A model generated the notes under the pieces. It did no database searches, had not been told where the DNA came from, and saw only the letters and a list, made by a program, of their open reading frames with translations. The position numbers and the translations under genes are program-made. From Blasia pusilla (Eukaryota; Marchantiophyta; Marchantiopsida; Blasiales): a stretch of 64,000 nucleotides of DNA. Shown piece by piece: positions 49,978 to 59,362 of the stretch (its first letter is position 1; the number at the start of each line of letters is the position of its first letter). The DNA is taken from NCBI GenBank assembly GCA_050084515.1, contig CM114272.1, positions 49,166,001-49,230,000 of the forward strand, written 5' to 3'.

Positions 49978-50915
49978 CTGCACATCCAAACTCAACCCGT
50001 CAGAAAATTTGTAAGTTACATAGGTTCCTGCAACCCATCGGATTCTGACGGGTCGTCACAGCTCAAGGTCGGATTCTAGCAACGAGCTAAATGATGCAAC
50101 CCGTCGGACTCTGACGGGTCGTCACAGCTCAAGGTCAGATTCTAGCAACGAGCTAAATGATGCAACCCGTTGGAGTCCAACGGATTGCATTCACATCTGT
50201 GAATGCCTCGTTTCAACCCGTCGGACTCCGACGGGTTGTCAGATATTCCGTATCAAATGTGAACATAGCAACCCGTCAGAGTCCGACAGGTTGCGCAATT
50301 GAATGGAATCTTGGAATTTGACGCGAAATTTGCTAAACCAACTTCCGAAGACAACCCGTCGGATTCCGACGAGTTGCTTTCGGCCAAAAACATTAAAAAA
50401 ACCTCCAAACAGTTTCGAGTCAAGCAACCCGTCGGACTCCGACGGGTTGCTTTGGGCCAAAAACTTACTAAACTTGTGGTCAGTCGAGCAACTCGTCGGA
50501 GTCCGACGAGTTGCTTTCTTCAAAAAACATCATGAAAAGGCGGCGAGGCGAGCAACCCGTCGGACTCCGACGGTTTGCTTTGGGCCAAAAACTTACTAAA
50601 CCTGTGGTCAGTCGAACAACTCGTCGGAGTCCGACGAGTTGCTTTCTTCAAAAAACATCCTGAAAAGGCGGCGAGGCGAGCAACCCGTCGGACTCCGACG
50701 GTTTGCTTTGGGCCAAAAACTTACTAAACCTGTGGTCAGTCGAACAACTCGTCGGAGTCTGACCAGTTGCTTTCGGCAAAAAATAACCTAACCCATTCAT
50801 CAATCGAGCAACTCGTCGGAGTCCGACGAGTTGCGTTTGGCCAAAAGCATCCCAACAAGGTGCCGACCCAAACAACTTGTCGGAGTCCGACGGTTTGCAG
50901 CAAGAAGATACTTAC
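49978..50915 (-). other. Intron 1 of the ParB-like/methyltransferase gene, with palindrome array
   Basis: The minus-strand donor is AACAC|GTAAGTATC and the acceptor GGATGTGCAG|GATTG. Joining gives a continuous frame, AVNT|IVSEGN (phase 2). The 938-nt intron holds about 14 palindromes plus a half-site. Confidence 0.85.
50030..50899. repeat. Array of ~14 palindromes, ~64-bp period in its right part
   Basis: Units start near 50030, 50096, 50162, 50213, 50268, 50352, 50424, 50488, 50552, 50617, 50680, 50746, 50808 and 50873. Each has a 12-nt arm like CAACCCGTCGGA, a 1-nt centre, and the complementary arm. Spacing from 50424 on is 62-66 bp. Alternate units use CAACTCGTCGGA arms with the matching change on the other side, giving a ~129-bp higher-order repeat (TTTGGGCCAAAAACTTACTA recurs). 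In the left part a 66-bp direct repeat (CACAGCTCAAGGTC...) occurs twice. Confidence 0.92.
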
Positions 50916-52365
50916 GTGTTCACGGCATGCATTGCCATCTCCACTGTCGCCATGTGATGAGGGAATGGATGAAGGACCACTGCCTTCATGCAAAAATGTG
51001 CCTCCAAGGAATTGGGCCGCTCCTCTGCAAACTTGGTCCACGCCATGAACCTGTGATTTCCATCCCAGATGAAGAAATAGAGATTCCTCATCCAGCTGAA
51101 TTCCGTGCCCTCTACTTGCCTTCTGAAATCCTGGTCTCTCATCCTCCAGAATGTGTCAAGCTTATCCAAGTCCTCCTCTGTAACCAGGGCTTGGGTTCCA
51201 TGCTCGTCGTAAAAGGCTGAACATAGAAGGGAGGAAAGCGTCGACGAGGGGATCTTTGTCGCGCCGATTGTTTAAGCCGGGATGTCCTCGTCGGACTGAA
51301 TTTCGGGGCGTATTCCATTGTCCGCAATCGGCGAGTGGAATCCTCGGCGTTGTGGCCCTCCATCGGTGCCATCCGCTTTACCACACCGCCGATCACGGGA
51401 CAAGATCAATAAGCTACACTGAATTCCCAATGAATTGCAATTCACATAATTCAAAAAACCCAGATTCTCTCTTACCCGCTCGAAAATTGGGTCGGTTTCT
51501 TGACCAGCCAACTTGTCTGAGACGGCAGCTAGCAAATCGACTGGGAACTCGTCGATCCGATAGAGGTCGATGTCTTCCGCCGGGCTTGGAGACGAGAATG
51601 ACCACTCTCCAGCTTCTTCGGCAATGTCCACCATCTCCACGCTGGGGGTCCTCATGACCTCATTGTCCGTGATTTAAACTTCTGGCGTTTCCGCTATGTT
51701 GATTGTGTCCCCGGACTTCATCGGGGACATTTCCCGCATCTCAACACTTTCGGTTGGACGGGCAGGGCTATCGTCAATGGCTATCGCTTTGTCCCTCCTC
51801 GCTTTAGCCAATTCTGCTCTCCTCACCGACGCGTCCAGACGCTTCTTTTCTCTCTTTTCGTCGACGATCCTTTTTGTTCAAGACCTGCGACGTCTCAGCC
51901 TCTGCGTTCTGTCTATCGAGCGCCTCTTGAACACGTTTTGCAAGAAGCTCCTCGTTGTGCATCTCCGCTTCCCTTTCCCGCTCCTCGATTTCCTGCTGCC
52001 TAATTTCAATTGCCAAACAAGGCCCTGGAGATGCTGACGCAGGAGTCCTAATGGACTTCGGAGTGAAGCTCCCAGACTTGTTTGCTTGAGATTTTTTCCT
52101 CATCATTTTTCCCGGAAATGCCTCCACCTATGTCCACGATGAATCGCTTGATCAGTCGCCTGTCTGATGTCGAGATGAGTCGCCTTGATGGGTAGCTCGA
52201 ACCGTCTCGCTCTCGTTTGGTCGAACCGTCTCGCTCTCGTTCCCTCGTATCGACTCGTGATGACTCGCTGTGTGAAACGCCCCTTGGTATCTGACCAGCT
52301 GCTGCGCGGGAGCGAGAGGAATGGAGATCGCAAAATGAGAAACCGCAAATGAGCGATTTATGCCC

Positions 52366-52373
52366 TATTTATA
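52366..52373 (-). promoter_or_regulatory. TATA box of the ParB-like/methyltransferase gene
   Basis: The minus strand reads GTATAAATAGG, a good plant TATA box, ~260 bp upstream of the probable ATG at 52106. Confidence 0.65.
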
Positions 52374-52455
52374 CTTTTCTAGCCGTTGGGCTGACCGTTG
52401 GGTCCCGTCGTCCTTTCGACGGCGACGTGCCGGCCGTTACGAAAGTCCGGACGCG

Positions 52456-52496
52456 AAAAATGGCAACCCGTCGGAGTCCGACGGGTTGCCATTTTT
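52456..52496. promoter_or_regulatory. 41-bp perfect palindrome in the divergent promoter
   Basis: Two 20-nt arms (AAAAATGGCAACCCGTCGGA and its reverse complement) flank a central G at 52476. This is the longest and most perfect member of the palindrome family. It sits ~85 bp upstream of the minus-strand TATA box and ~180 bp upstream of the plus-strand ATG at 52677, where a shared operator would lie. Confidence 0.85.
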
Positions 52497-52676
52497 CTCT
52501 CTTCCCAAATCCGGTAACACATTGCAACAGAATTGGATCCATTGTGTCAAACACTGTCACCTACCGAACTTCATTTTGTCAGTAAAAAAATCTGAGGAGT
52601 ATCTGTTTTCCTATTCACTAAAAATTAAAAATTCTCTTTCTCATTCTCACCCTCCTCCCCTACGAAATTTCTAGGA

Positions 52677-55557
52677 ATGGATAATTATGTGAAGCTCACT
52701 TGTGGCAGTCATCTGGCGGCCCTTCCTCAATCAGAAATCATTCGACCGCAAGCTCGTAAGTCTTTCATAGCAATGGATGAAAATTTTCTCTTGTTCGATT
52801 TCTTCTCCAAATTGGAACCATCTTTGTATCCAAAGATGTTAGGGTGGACAGTACGGAAGACATAATAGGTGAGAGAGTCCAGCCAGTGACTGCAGACCGT
52901 AAAGTATGGAATCTCCTACCTCTAGCAAATGGTCAATATAGAGTTTACGGCCTGCCCCTGAATTTGTCTGTTTCCCAAGTAGACGGTGGAGAATTTCCTA
53001 GTGCTCCGAGCTCTACGTTTGCAACTCCTAGCTCGGTAGATCCGGCTTCGACTCCAACTTCACACGCTCGTAACAATGTTGTTCTTCTTGAAGAGATTCC
53101 GGATGTTATCAACCTCAGTGGATTTGTCGGACACCAACCGGGCCCTCTGTCCGCCTACTCGTTCCTCTTGCGAGTATCAGGCAATAGTTTGCTTTCGTCT
53201 CTGGCCTTGAAAATGTTCAAGCACATTCTTGTCGATGAGCTGCCGCCCACGTACGATGGTAATTGCATTTTTGAGTTACCTCCACTTGCTACTCCTGCTC
53301 AAAAGAAAGATGGAGAACGCCTGAATGGTATGGACAGAAAGTCTGATTGTCATCGATGGTGCAGGCTTCAACGGACTAGTGCTTCAATTCCATATGGTCC
53401 TTGGATTGTCTCCTGCCGCCAATGCGTGGGAGCCTTGGAGTGTAGAAGTCCAGCATGCCCGTATCTAGAGCGCAACGGGCGAGTCAATACGTCGCAATTC
53501 CCCCCCAAGAATGCAGAAACTCCATACGAGGTCGATGCCACCATACCACCGGAAGGCCATCGATGTCCTCATTGTCAGGCATCGCCCTTCTGCGTTGGAG
53601 CGTGTCTTGCATACATATTTTTCATTGTCCACGACTTGGGGTCCACGTCAGAGTACACAAGGCTGGCAGTTCATGTTGGCTCCCACACTCATCCTGAAAG
53701 CGATGCAATTCAGAGACACATCAAGGAGGATGTGGCGAAGAAAGTTGCCGAGGTCTACAGAAACTCTCCGGGTTCAAAGCCCGGAGTGATCAAGCTCACA
53801 ACGGCATCACAAATTTGTGAAAAATTACTTGGAATCCCTGGACAGGACGAGATCACGGCGGCTGAGGAGAAACAACTCTGGGAAAATCTCGCATTTCTCG
53901 CAGATCCTGAATGCTTCTGGAATTTGCTGCGTCAAATACGAGTTCTGGATGGAAAGACGGCCGAAATGGATGCCATCGCTAGAATCAAGGCCAACACCAG
54001 ATTTCCATTCATTCAGCGATGGCAATTCATGGGCCAAGGAGGTGAGGGATCCAGGGCCTATGTCTTCAAAATGTCAACCACAGGTCCGTCGAGTGGCCTC
54101 GATCTTATAGATCGAATGAGGGAAGGGGAAGATCTTTACGGCAGCTGGGTAAGCTTTGATATTTGCTATAGAGTGTTGAACGGATGGTTGACGATGGGTG
54201 CTCATGTTTATGACCATGTGGAGAAGGGACTCAAAACTATATTTCTCTGGGAAGTAAAGGCAGAAGACGTTGGCAGTTTGAAGATGTGTTGGTTACTCTT
54301 ATTGGAGGTGGTGAAGGAAAACAAAAAGCCACCTCCGGAAATGGATAACCCAGTATACGGAAAAATCTTGCTAATGGATAACCCAGTATACGGAAAAATC
54401 TTGCAGCAGTGGAAAATCAGCCGCAAAAGACCCAGGAAGTCGGCGAAGCATCTGCCAGTGGTGGATTTGTTCCGTATCAAAGTCGAGGACTTGGGAGCCC
54501 CCGAAGTGGAGGTGGAGATTGAGGGCCATACTATTAAGAAGGTCCCCATTGATTTCGGAAGCGGAATCAATATTATGACGGAGCAAACAGCTCGGGCCCT
54601 AGGGTACACGGTGTACGAGCCCACAGACAAGTACTTGCGGTTCGCTGATCAATCCCGGAAGAGACCCTCGGACGACTCACGCAAATTCCGACCATGCTCG
54701 GGGTGTTGTTTTGTTGGACTACTTAGTCTTGCGACCCCCCACGACGCGACGGGCTATCCTTTGCTCATCGGAAGACCCTGGGTCGTATGGCGCGAGGGTG
54801 ACTCTGATTGGAAAAGCGACGTTTCACGTTCAGCGCGAATCGGGAACTCAAAGACACGAAGACCACGCCGCAAAGCTCAAAGCGACTTGGTCGATGTCGA
54901 TCGGCACTAACGCACGCCAATGGGAAAGTTTGGCGATTAACCTCGAATGTGGGGCGGATCAGTTAGTTTCGCAGATCAAGGAAGCTTCGCACCTCATTGA
55001 CAAGCATCAACATCAAACACGGCGGGTTCACACGAATTCAAGAAGTTGTCGATCCAACATCTTTGAGTCTTGGCGCTCTCCAAGAACATCAAGAAGCGAA
55101 CAAAGACTTACTTGCGCAGTGGGCGGAGGCTACCGGGAGGATCGTAGTATTGGAGGCAGAGCAGAAGCTACTCAGCAAAGCCCAGATGGACCCGGAAGAT
55201 GTCAAAGAACTGGTTGACGAACCAAGCAAGAACTTCGAAGAGCACATGAACGAGGAAATCGACTACATCAACAAACATTGGAAGCGCCAATTCGACAATC
55301 ACACTAAGTCTCTTCCAGAAGTAGTACCCACTCTTTCACTTACTCTTGAAGAATTACCAGCATTCACTCCATCTGATGTCTTAGTCCAGAATGAAGTCCT
55401 AGGGAGTCACTTAGTGGTTAACAAGTCGCGAGAAAGAATGCGCAATCATACCCCTAACATTATCAACAAACCTTCTACGATTCACGGCCGTTTTGTGCCT
55501 ACCCCTGAATTTGATAGTTTAGACGACACTTTTATGGAGATAGGAGATACATCATGA
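52677..55557 (+). pseudogene. Cys/His-rich protein joined to a retropepsin-like domain, frameshifted
   Basis: ATG at 52677 opens a 62-codon frame that shifts near 52850 into a 688-codon frame (to 54910). Part 1 (~53410-53700) is rich in Cys and His: SCRQCVGALEC, CPYLERNGR, HRCPHCQ, FCVGACLAYIFFIVH and VGSHTHPE. The closing H-x-H recalls WRKY-GCM1/FLYWCH-type fingers, but this is a guess. Part 2 (~54500-54850) resembles a retropepsin: KKVPIDFGSGINIMTEQTAR, then YPLLIGRPW (family DSGS and LLGRPW), with a frameshift near 54680. A third frame (54997-55557) has a helical tail. A 33-bp tandem duplication (MDNPVYGKILL twice) lies at ~54342-54407. No RT follows. It diverges from the ParB-like gene and may be gag-pro of a non-autonomous LTR element. 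Confidence 0.5.
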
Positions 55558-55582
55558 AGTGTTAGGCATGAGGCTCACATTT

Positions 55583-55593
55583 GAGGGAGGGGG
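55583..55593 (+). promoter_or_regulatory. Polypurine tract
   Basis: GAGGGAGGGGG lies directly before TA and TGTGATACCC, the normal arrangement at the 3' LTR of a plus-strand LTR retroelement. Confidence 0.7.
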
Positions 55594-55595
55594 TA

Positions 55596-56747
55596 TGTGA
55601 TACCCACAATTTTGTAATCTTGAAGAATATATCTTTTTATTCAACGAAGACTCTTGTATATTATGATTTGATTATGATTATTTATTATTATGAAGAAGAA
55701 TAAGTGAATCACCAAGCTCCTAAGACAAGGCAGAGAGATGAAGATCAAGGATTTGCCTTAGAGGAGAATCAAAAGCTGTAACGAAGCTTAGCGAAGCTTA
55801 ACAAAGTCTAACGAAGCTCAACGAAGCTCTGTATACAAAGTACTTCGCTCTTTAACGAAGCACGAAGCGCGAAGCACGAAGAACGAAGAAGAATGAAGAA
55901 CTTCGTCCTCTGGAAATTTAGCGCAGCGAAGCTCAGCATGATTGAGATTCAAAACGACACATAGTTTAAACAATTAGACTAGGAAAGGGCGCGACCCTTT
56001 GTATCAAATTAGTAGTTAGAACAGTTTTGTATCATGGATTCATAGGATCGTAGGAAAAGCTAAGAGAACCATAGATCTAGGTAGTTCTGAGATATTGAAA
56101 AGACACCAACTTCATCAAGAACGCCGGATCATAGAAACGATCCTACTCTCGAGAATATTTAAGAAACGGGATGAAGCTATTATCATCATTCGCTCATGAA
56201 GTCCTTATCTTTGTCAGAGGAATGGTCCGAGCAAGAGAGTTGTACCCTCTCGAGCTTGTAGATACTTTGAAGTCTTCAATTCTTGATGGAGTAGTAAAGC
56301 ATTCATTCATTCATTCTGATGTGCGATGCTTATGTCTGAATATTCTTTTGGGTGTCCGAGTGAAGAGTGAATCACGCAAACCTTTCTCATCAATGGAATA
56401 ATCAATATAAAGTTGTATGAAATCTGTTTGACTGAGAGTAACCTACCCCGACGGATTGAGTTCCAAAAGTAGGAGAAGCCAACTTTATTCTTGAGGTCTC
56501 TGTGAGGTTCCGAAATGTTGAGAGAACAAATTTCCTGAGCGTCCTTTAAACTCCACTCGAGAGAATTGAAGAAGAAAACATAGGTACTAAAAAGGATCGG
56601 AAGATGTTACTGGAATATTACATTTGAATTACATAATCAATTACACTTTTACAACATAATCATCACTTTATACTCTCTTTTCATCCAACAATGATCCTCT
56701 TGGGGATCGAACTCTACAATTGACTGTAAATAAGAAACACTTAGACA
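55596..56747 (+). repeat. LTR-like sequence downstream of the retropepsin gene
   Basis: It starts TGTGATACCCACAA, a common plant LTR start, directly after the polypurine tract. The right end is uncertain; ...GACATTACACA near 56751 would give TG..CA ends and coincides with where D2 homology stops. No second LTR is seen. It contains a run of degenerate ACGAAGC units at 55785-55910. Confidence 0.5.
55785..55910. repeat. Degenerate ACGAAGC/ACTTCGT microrepeat
   Basis: The unit (A)ACGAAGC recurs about a dozen times, with a few in reverse orientation (ACTTCGCTC, ACTTCGTCC), within 130 bp. Confidence 0.85.
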
Positions 56748-58190
56748 TTACACAACTCCAGGTCTATGTACCACCTGGAAGTCATACTCCTGTAAGATAA
56801 CAGCCCACCGTGCAAGCTTCCCTGTAAGCTTGTCACACTCCATCAACCACTTGAGCGGCTGGTGATCAGTAGCAAGGGTAAACTGTGTGCCAAACAAGTA
56901 ACACCTAAAGTGTGCCACAACCCACACTACTGCCAAGCACTCTCCCTCATATGAACTATAGCGCGACTCCGCTGCATTATTCGAATGACTTGCATAGGCC
57001 ACCACAAACTCCATGTGCTCATCATCATGTTTTGTCAACACCGCTCCAAGTCCCAACCTACTCCAATCAGTGTGTAACTGAAATGGGTGCCCTCTGATAG
57101 GTCTCCTCAAGATAGCCGCCGCCACCAACTGGGCCTTGAGCTCCACAAAAGCTCTCTCTTGATCATCTCCCCTGTGCGACTCTTGATCTGATTTCAGCAA
57201 TTGGCTCAAAGGCTTTGCCATAGCACTAAATCCCTTCACATACCTCCGATAGTACTTTGCCAATCCCATGAATGCCCAAACTCTACTCACATCTACCGAA
57301 TGCGGAATAAGTGCAATAGCCTCCACCTTTGCTTGCTGAACTCCCAAACCACCTCGATAGATCACATGACCCAAGTACTCAACATCCTCATGGAAGAACT
57401 TACACTTTCCTGGATGCAAACGTAGACTATGAGCTTTCAACCGCTCAAACACAATCTGCAAATGTATCTGATGCTCCTCCACCGTGTTACTCAACACCAA
57501 GATATTATCAATGAAACACCAAACAAAATCCAACCCTGCTAGAATCCTATCCATCATTCTCTGAAACTCGACAGGTGCATTCTTCAACCCAAAGGGTAAG
57601 AATTTCCAATGGTACAAACAATCCTTGCCATGAGAGTTGACATCCCAAAATGTTGTCTTGGCCTTGTCACTCTCTTGAATCGGAAATTGATGGTACCCTG
57701 CCCGAAGATCCAAAGTACTGAAAATATTTGCCTGTCCCACCACATCAAAGATCTCCTCAGATGTAGGCATGGCATATCTATCGGCCTTGGTTTGCCGATT
57801 GATAGGACGGTAATCTCCACACATCCGCCTATCCGTGTAGTTGCCATGCATATCCTTTTTAGCAAGCATGACAGTGGCTGATGCATACTCTCCATGCGAC
57901 AACTCCACTAATCCAGCCTCCAAAAGGTCCAACGTCCTACTCTGAATCAGGTCCCTCTCCATATCACTATATCGGTAGGGACGACGGAAGATTGGCGTAT
58001 CACTAGCCAAATCAATCCGTATACCGAGTCCAACCAAAGCACCCAACTCCTTCATGCTAAAGGCAAAACAACTCCTATAAGCACGTAGGAACTGTGTCAA
58101 GCGTTGTTTCTCACCTCCCATAAGCTTGGGCCCAAGTAATGGCTCCCAAGTCTCCTCCACTGGCACACTAGAGGGAGAGGATGATGCCAT
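56748..58190 (-). CDS. D2 reverse transcriptase-RNase H, open frame of 480 codons
   Basis: ATG at 58190 opens an uninterrupted frame. RT blocks: TVMLAKKDMHGNYTDRRMCG (residues ~115-135), ADRYAMPTSEEIFDVV, FLPFGLKNAPVEFQRMM, and the catalytic region CFIDNILVLS near residues 226-235. The usual second Asp of the RT motif is Asn (FIDN), so catalysis is doubtful. RNase H from ~residue 370: LHTDWSRLGLGAVLTKHDDE, YSSYEGECLAVVWVVAHFR and TDHQPLKWLMECDKLTGKLA. It ends at residue 480 (HRPGVV), where the element is cut. Upstream it follows the methyltransferase after a short gap, consistent with one polyprotein in the ancestor. Confidence 0.88.
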   Translation of the reverse strand: MASSSPSSVPVEETWEPLLGPKLMGGEKQRLTQFLRAYRSCFAFSMKELGALVGLGIRIDLASDTPIFRRPYRYSDMERDLIQSRTLDLLEAGLVELSHGEYASATVMLAKKDMHGNYTDRRMCGDYRPINRQTKADRYAMPTSEEIFDVVGQANIFSTLDLRAGYHQFPIQESDKAKTTFWDVNSHGKDCLYHWKFLPFGLKNAPVEFQRMMDRILAGLDFVWCFIDNILVLSNTVEEHQIHLQIVFERLKAHSLRLHPGKCKFFHEDVEYLGHVIYRGGLGVQQAKVEAIALIPHSVDVSRVWAFMGLAKYYRRYVKGFSAMAKPLSQLLKSDQESHRGDDQERAFVELKAQLVAAAILRRPIRGHPFQLHTDWSRLGLGAVLTKHDDEHMEFVVAYASHSNNAAESRYSSYEGECLAVVWVVAHFRCYLFGTQFTLATDHQPLKWLMECDKLTGKLARWAVILQEYDFQVVHRPGVV

Positions 58191-58436
58191 TTGCTGCTAC
58201 GCAACCCCCTCACAAGATGGTACACCCTTAGCTACACCATCATCTAAGCAAATAACTGCTCCACCATCATGAGAAACCAACTCCACATGCCTAGCCATTA
58301 CATCCCATTTACTCCGAGGATGCAAAATACTACTCTCCTCGCCCTCAGCTGATGCCTCTACCGTCCCGATAGCCATCGAGCTCATCACAAGGGGTGGAAG
58401 ACCCACAGACATAGTCCAAAGGCGACGCTGCTCGGC

Positions 58437-59347
58437 CATACCAAGACTCAAAATCCAAGTCAAACAATTCAGGTCCATGGCCTGACCCAACACATGACGT
58501 CGTGAAGCCTCAAAGATGGAAGCAACCGCTGTCACACCAGTAGCAAATCCTATCGCACGCTCTCTCTCATCAGTTACTCCATCACGACCCTCCAACTATC
58601 CACTATAAGGCAAGGATCCCGCTGCACTGCATCATATGCTCGACGTAGAACCTTCCTAGGCAACAAGTTTGTCTACCACAAGCGTGGACGATGTGCACGT
58701 GAGCCAACTTGCGCTGCATCCAACAACACCGCTGGTCCAATCCAAGACCGCACCTGATGAATACTCGCCATCATCCGAGTCTGAGTGTCACCCAGCAATG
58801 AAACATTCTCCATAATGTAAGCTGGAGCCTGATGAACCTGAAGATGTCGTAACACCCGTAACATCTCCCAAAACAATCGAGACCTAGGGTCGTGTAATAC
58901 CCCACCACGACCAGCACATGTATGACCTTGACATGGCCATCCAACAATCACCAAATCGACAGGACCAACCCTCTCAATGTCCTGCACCCCCAACAATGCA
59001 ATGCGTGACGGCAAAGCACGATGGTACCCACAAATAGCTGATGGCGGCAACAACTCAAGATATCTCCGCATCAACTGGCCCATATATCGAGATGAGACTC
59101 TCTGGGCCGTCTCATCTCGCTCCACATACACGTATCTCCGTACAGGAATATCGGACTGCAACACTGCAGCCAAACCAGTGCTAATCCCACCAAAGAGATC
59201 TAACACACAAATGCGCTCCGGCGGATACTGGCATATAATGGGTGTAGTATCCAAAGGGGATAACCCAACTGGACCAAAAGTAGGAGTTCGCCATGGGGCC
59301 TCCTCTTCCTCATGAGGTATAATAGCCTCACACCAAGCCTTCTGCAC
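58437..59347 (-). pseudogene. D2 C5-cytosine DNA methyltransferase, DNMT3-like
   Basis: All major catalytic motifs are readable in order. Motif I ICVLDLFGGISTGLAAVL is near 59205. Motif II-like VYVERDETAQRV is near 59125. Motif IV DLVIVGWPCQGHTC has the catalytic Cys in PCQ at 58928-58936. Motif VI AYIMENVSLLG has ENV at 58802-58810. Motif VIII SRAHRPRLW is near 58685. Motif IX/X is AIGFATGVTAVASIFEASRR, then LGQAMDLNCLTWILSLG (58560-58440). The order is not the rearranged DRM order. The AHR-R-WW-TN and ER--GF--T blocks resemble DNMT3. Defects: TAG at 58673 where a second Trp is expected (D1 has Trp-Trp) and a frameshift near 58590. A TAG at 59363 separates it from the upstream linker frame. 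Inference: the ancestor methylated cytosine, perhaps in its own copies. Confidence 0.9.
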
Positions 59348-59362
59348 TAGGCGATCAGCCTC

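Larger units (their letters stand above)
46955..52106 (-). pseudogene. ParB-like domain plus permuted amino-methyltransferase-like protein, multi-exon, with stops
   Basis: Read on the minus strand. The N-terminal charged coiled-coil segment starts at ATG 52106 (MMRKKSQANKSG). A ParB-like block near 51070 reads FFIWDGNHRFMAWTKF, like the ParB/Srx motif DG-HR--A. A helical region, 49977-48300, follows. A methyltransferase motif IV-like block VDLLIADLPSGLRLW (usual DPPY is DLPS) is near 48230. After intron 2, a motif I-like block FDLVGLLGASIKGAW ending in CLEGRQELFDL (usual D-F-G-G) is near 47200. Motif IV before motif I is the permuted order of many N6-adenine/N4-cytosine methyltransferases. 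It ends LQELSDDDE at 46955. In-frame stops at 51674, 51272, 49365 and 48288, and frameshifts near 51850 and 47240, mark it as decayed. Loss of DPPY suggests no catalysis. Function is inference; ParB-methyltransferase fusions are known in phages and bacteria. Confidence 0.55.

Noticed and set aside
50352-50899. CRISPR array
   Set aside because: The repeats are palindromic and regularly spaced, but they sit in a plant spliceosomal intron with GT-AG ends. Spacers are related to each other, and no cas genes are present.
46955-52106. Alternative genetic code or stop recoding
   Set aside because: TAA, TAG and TGA all occur, and the intact lipase uses standard codons. C-to-T decay is simpler.
58437-59347. 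Host MET1, CMT or DRM gene
   Set aside because: There is no BAH, chromodomain or UBA region, the motif order is not the rearranged DRM order, and it is embedded between protease and RT in two copies.
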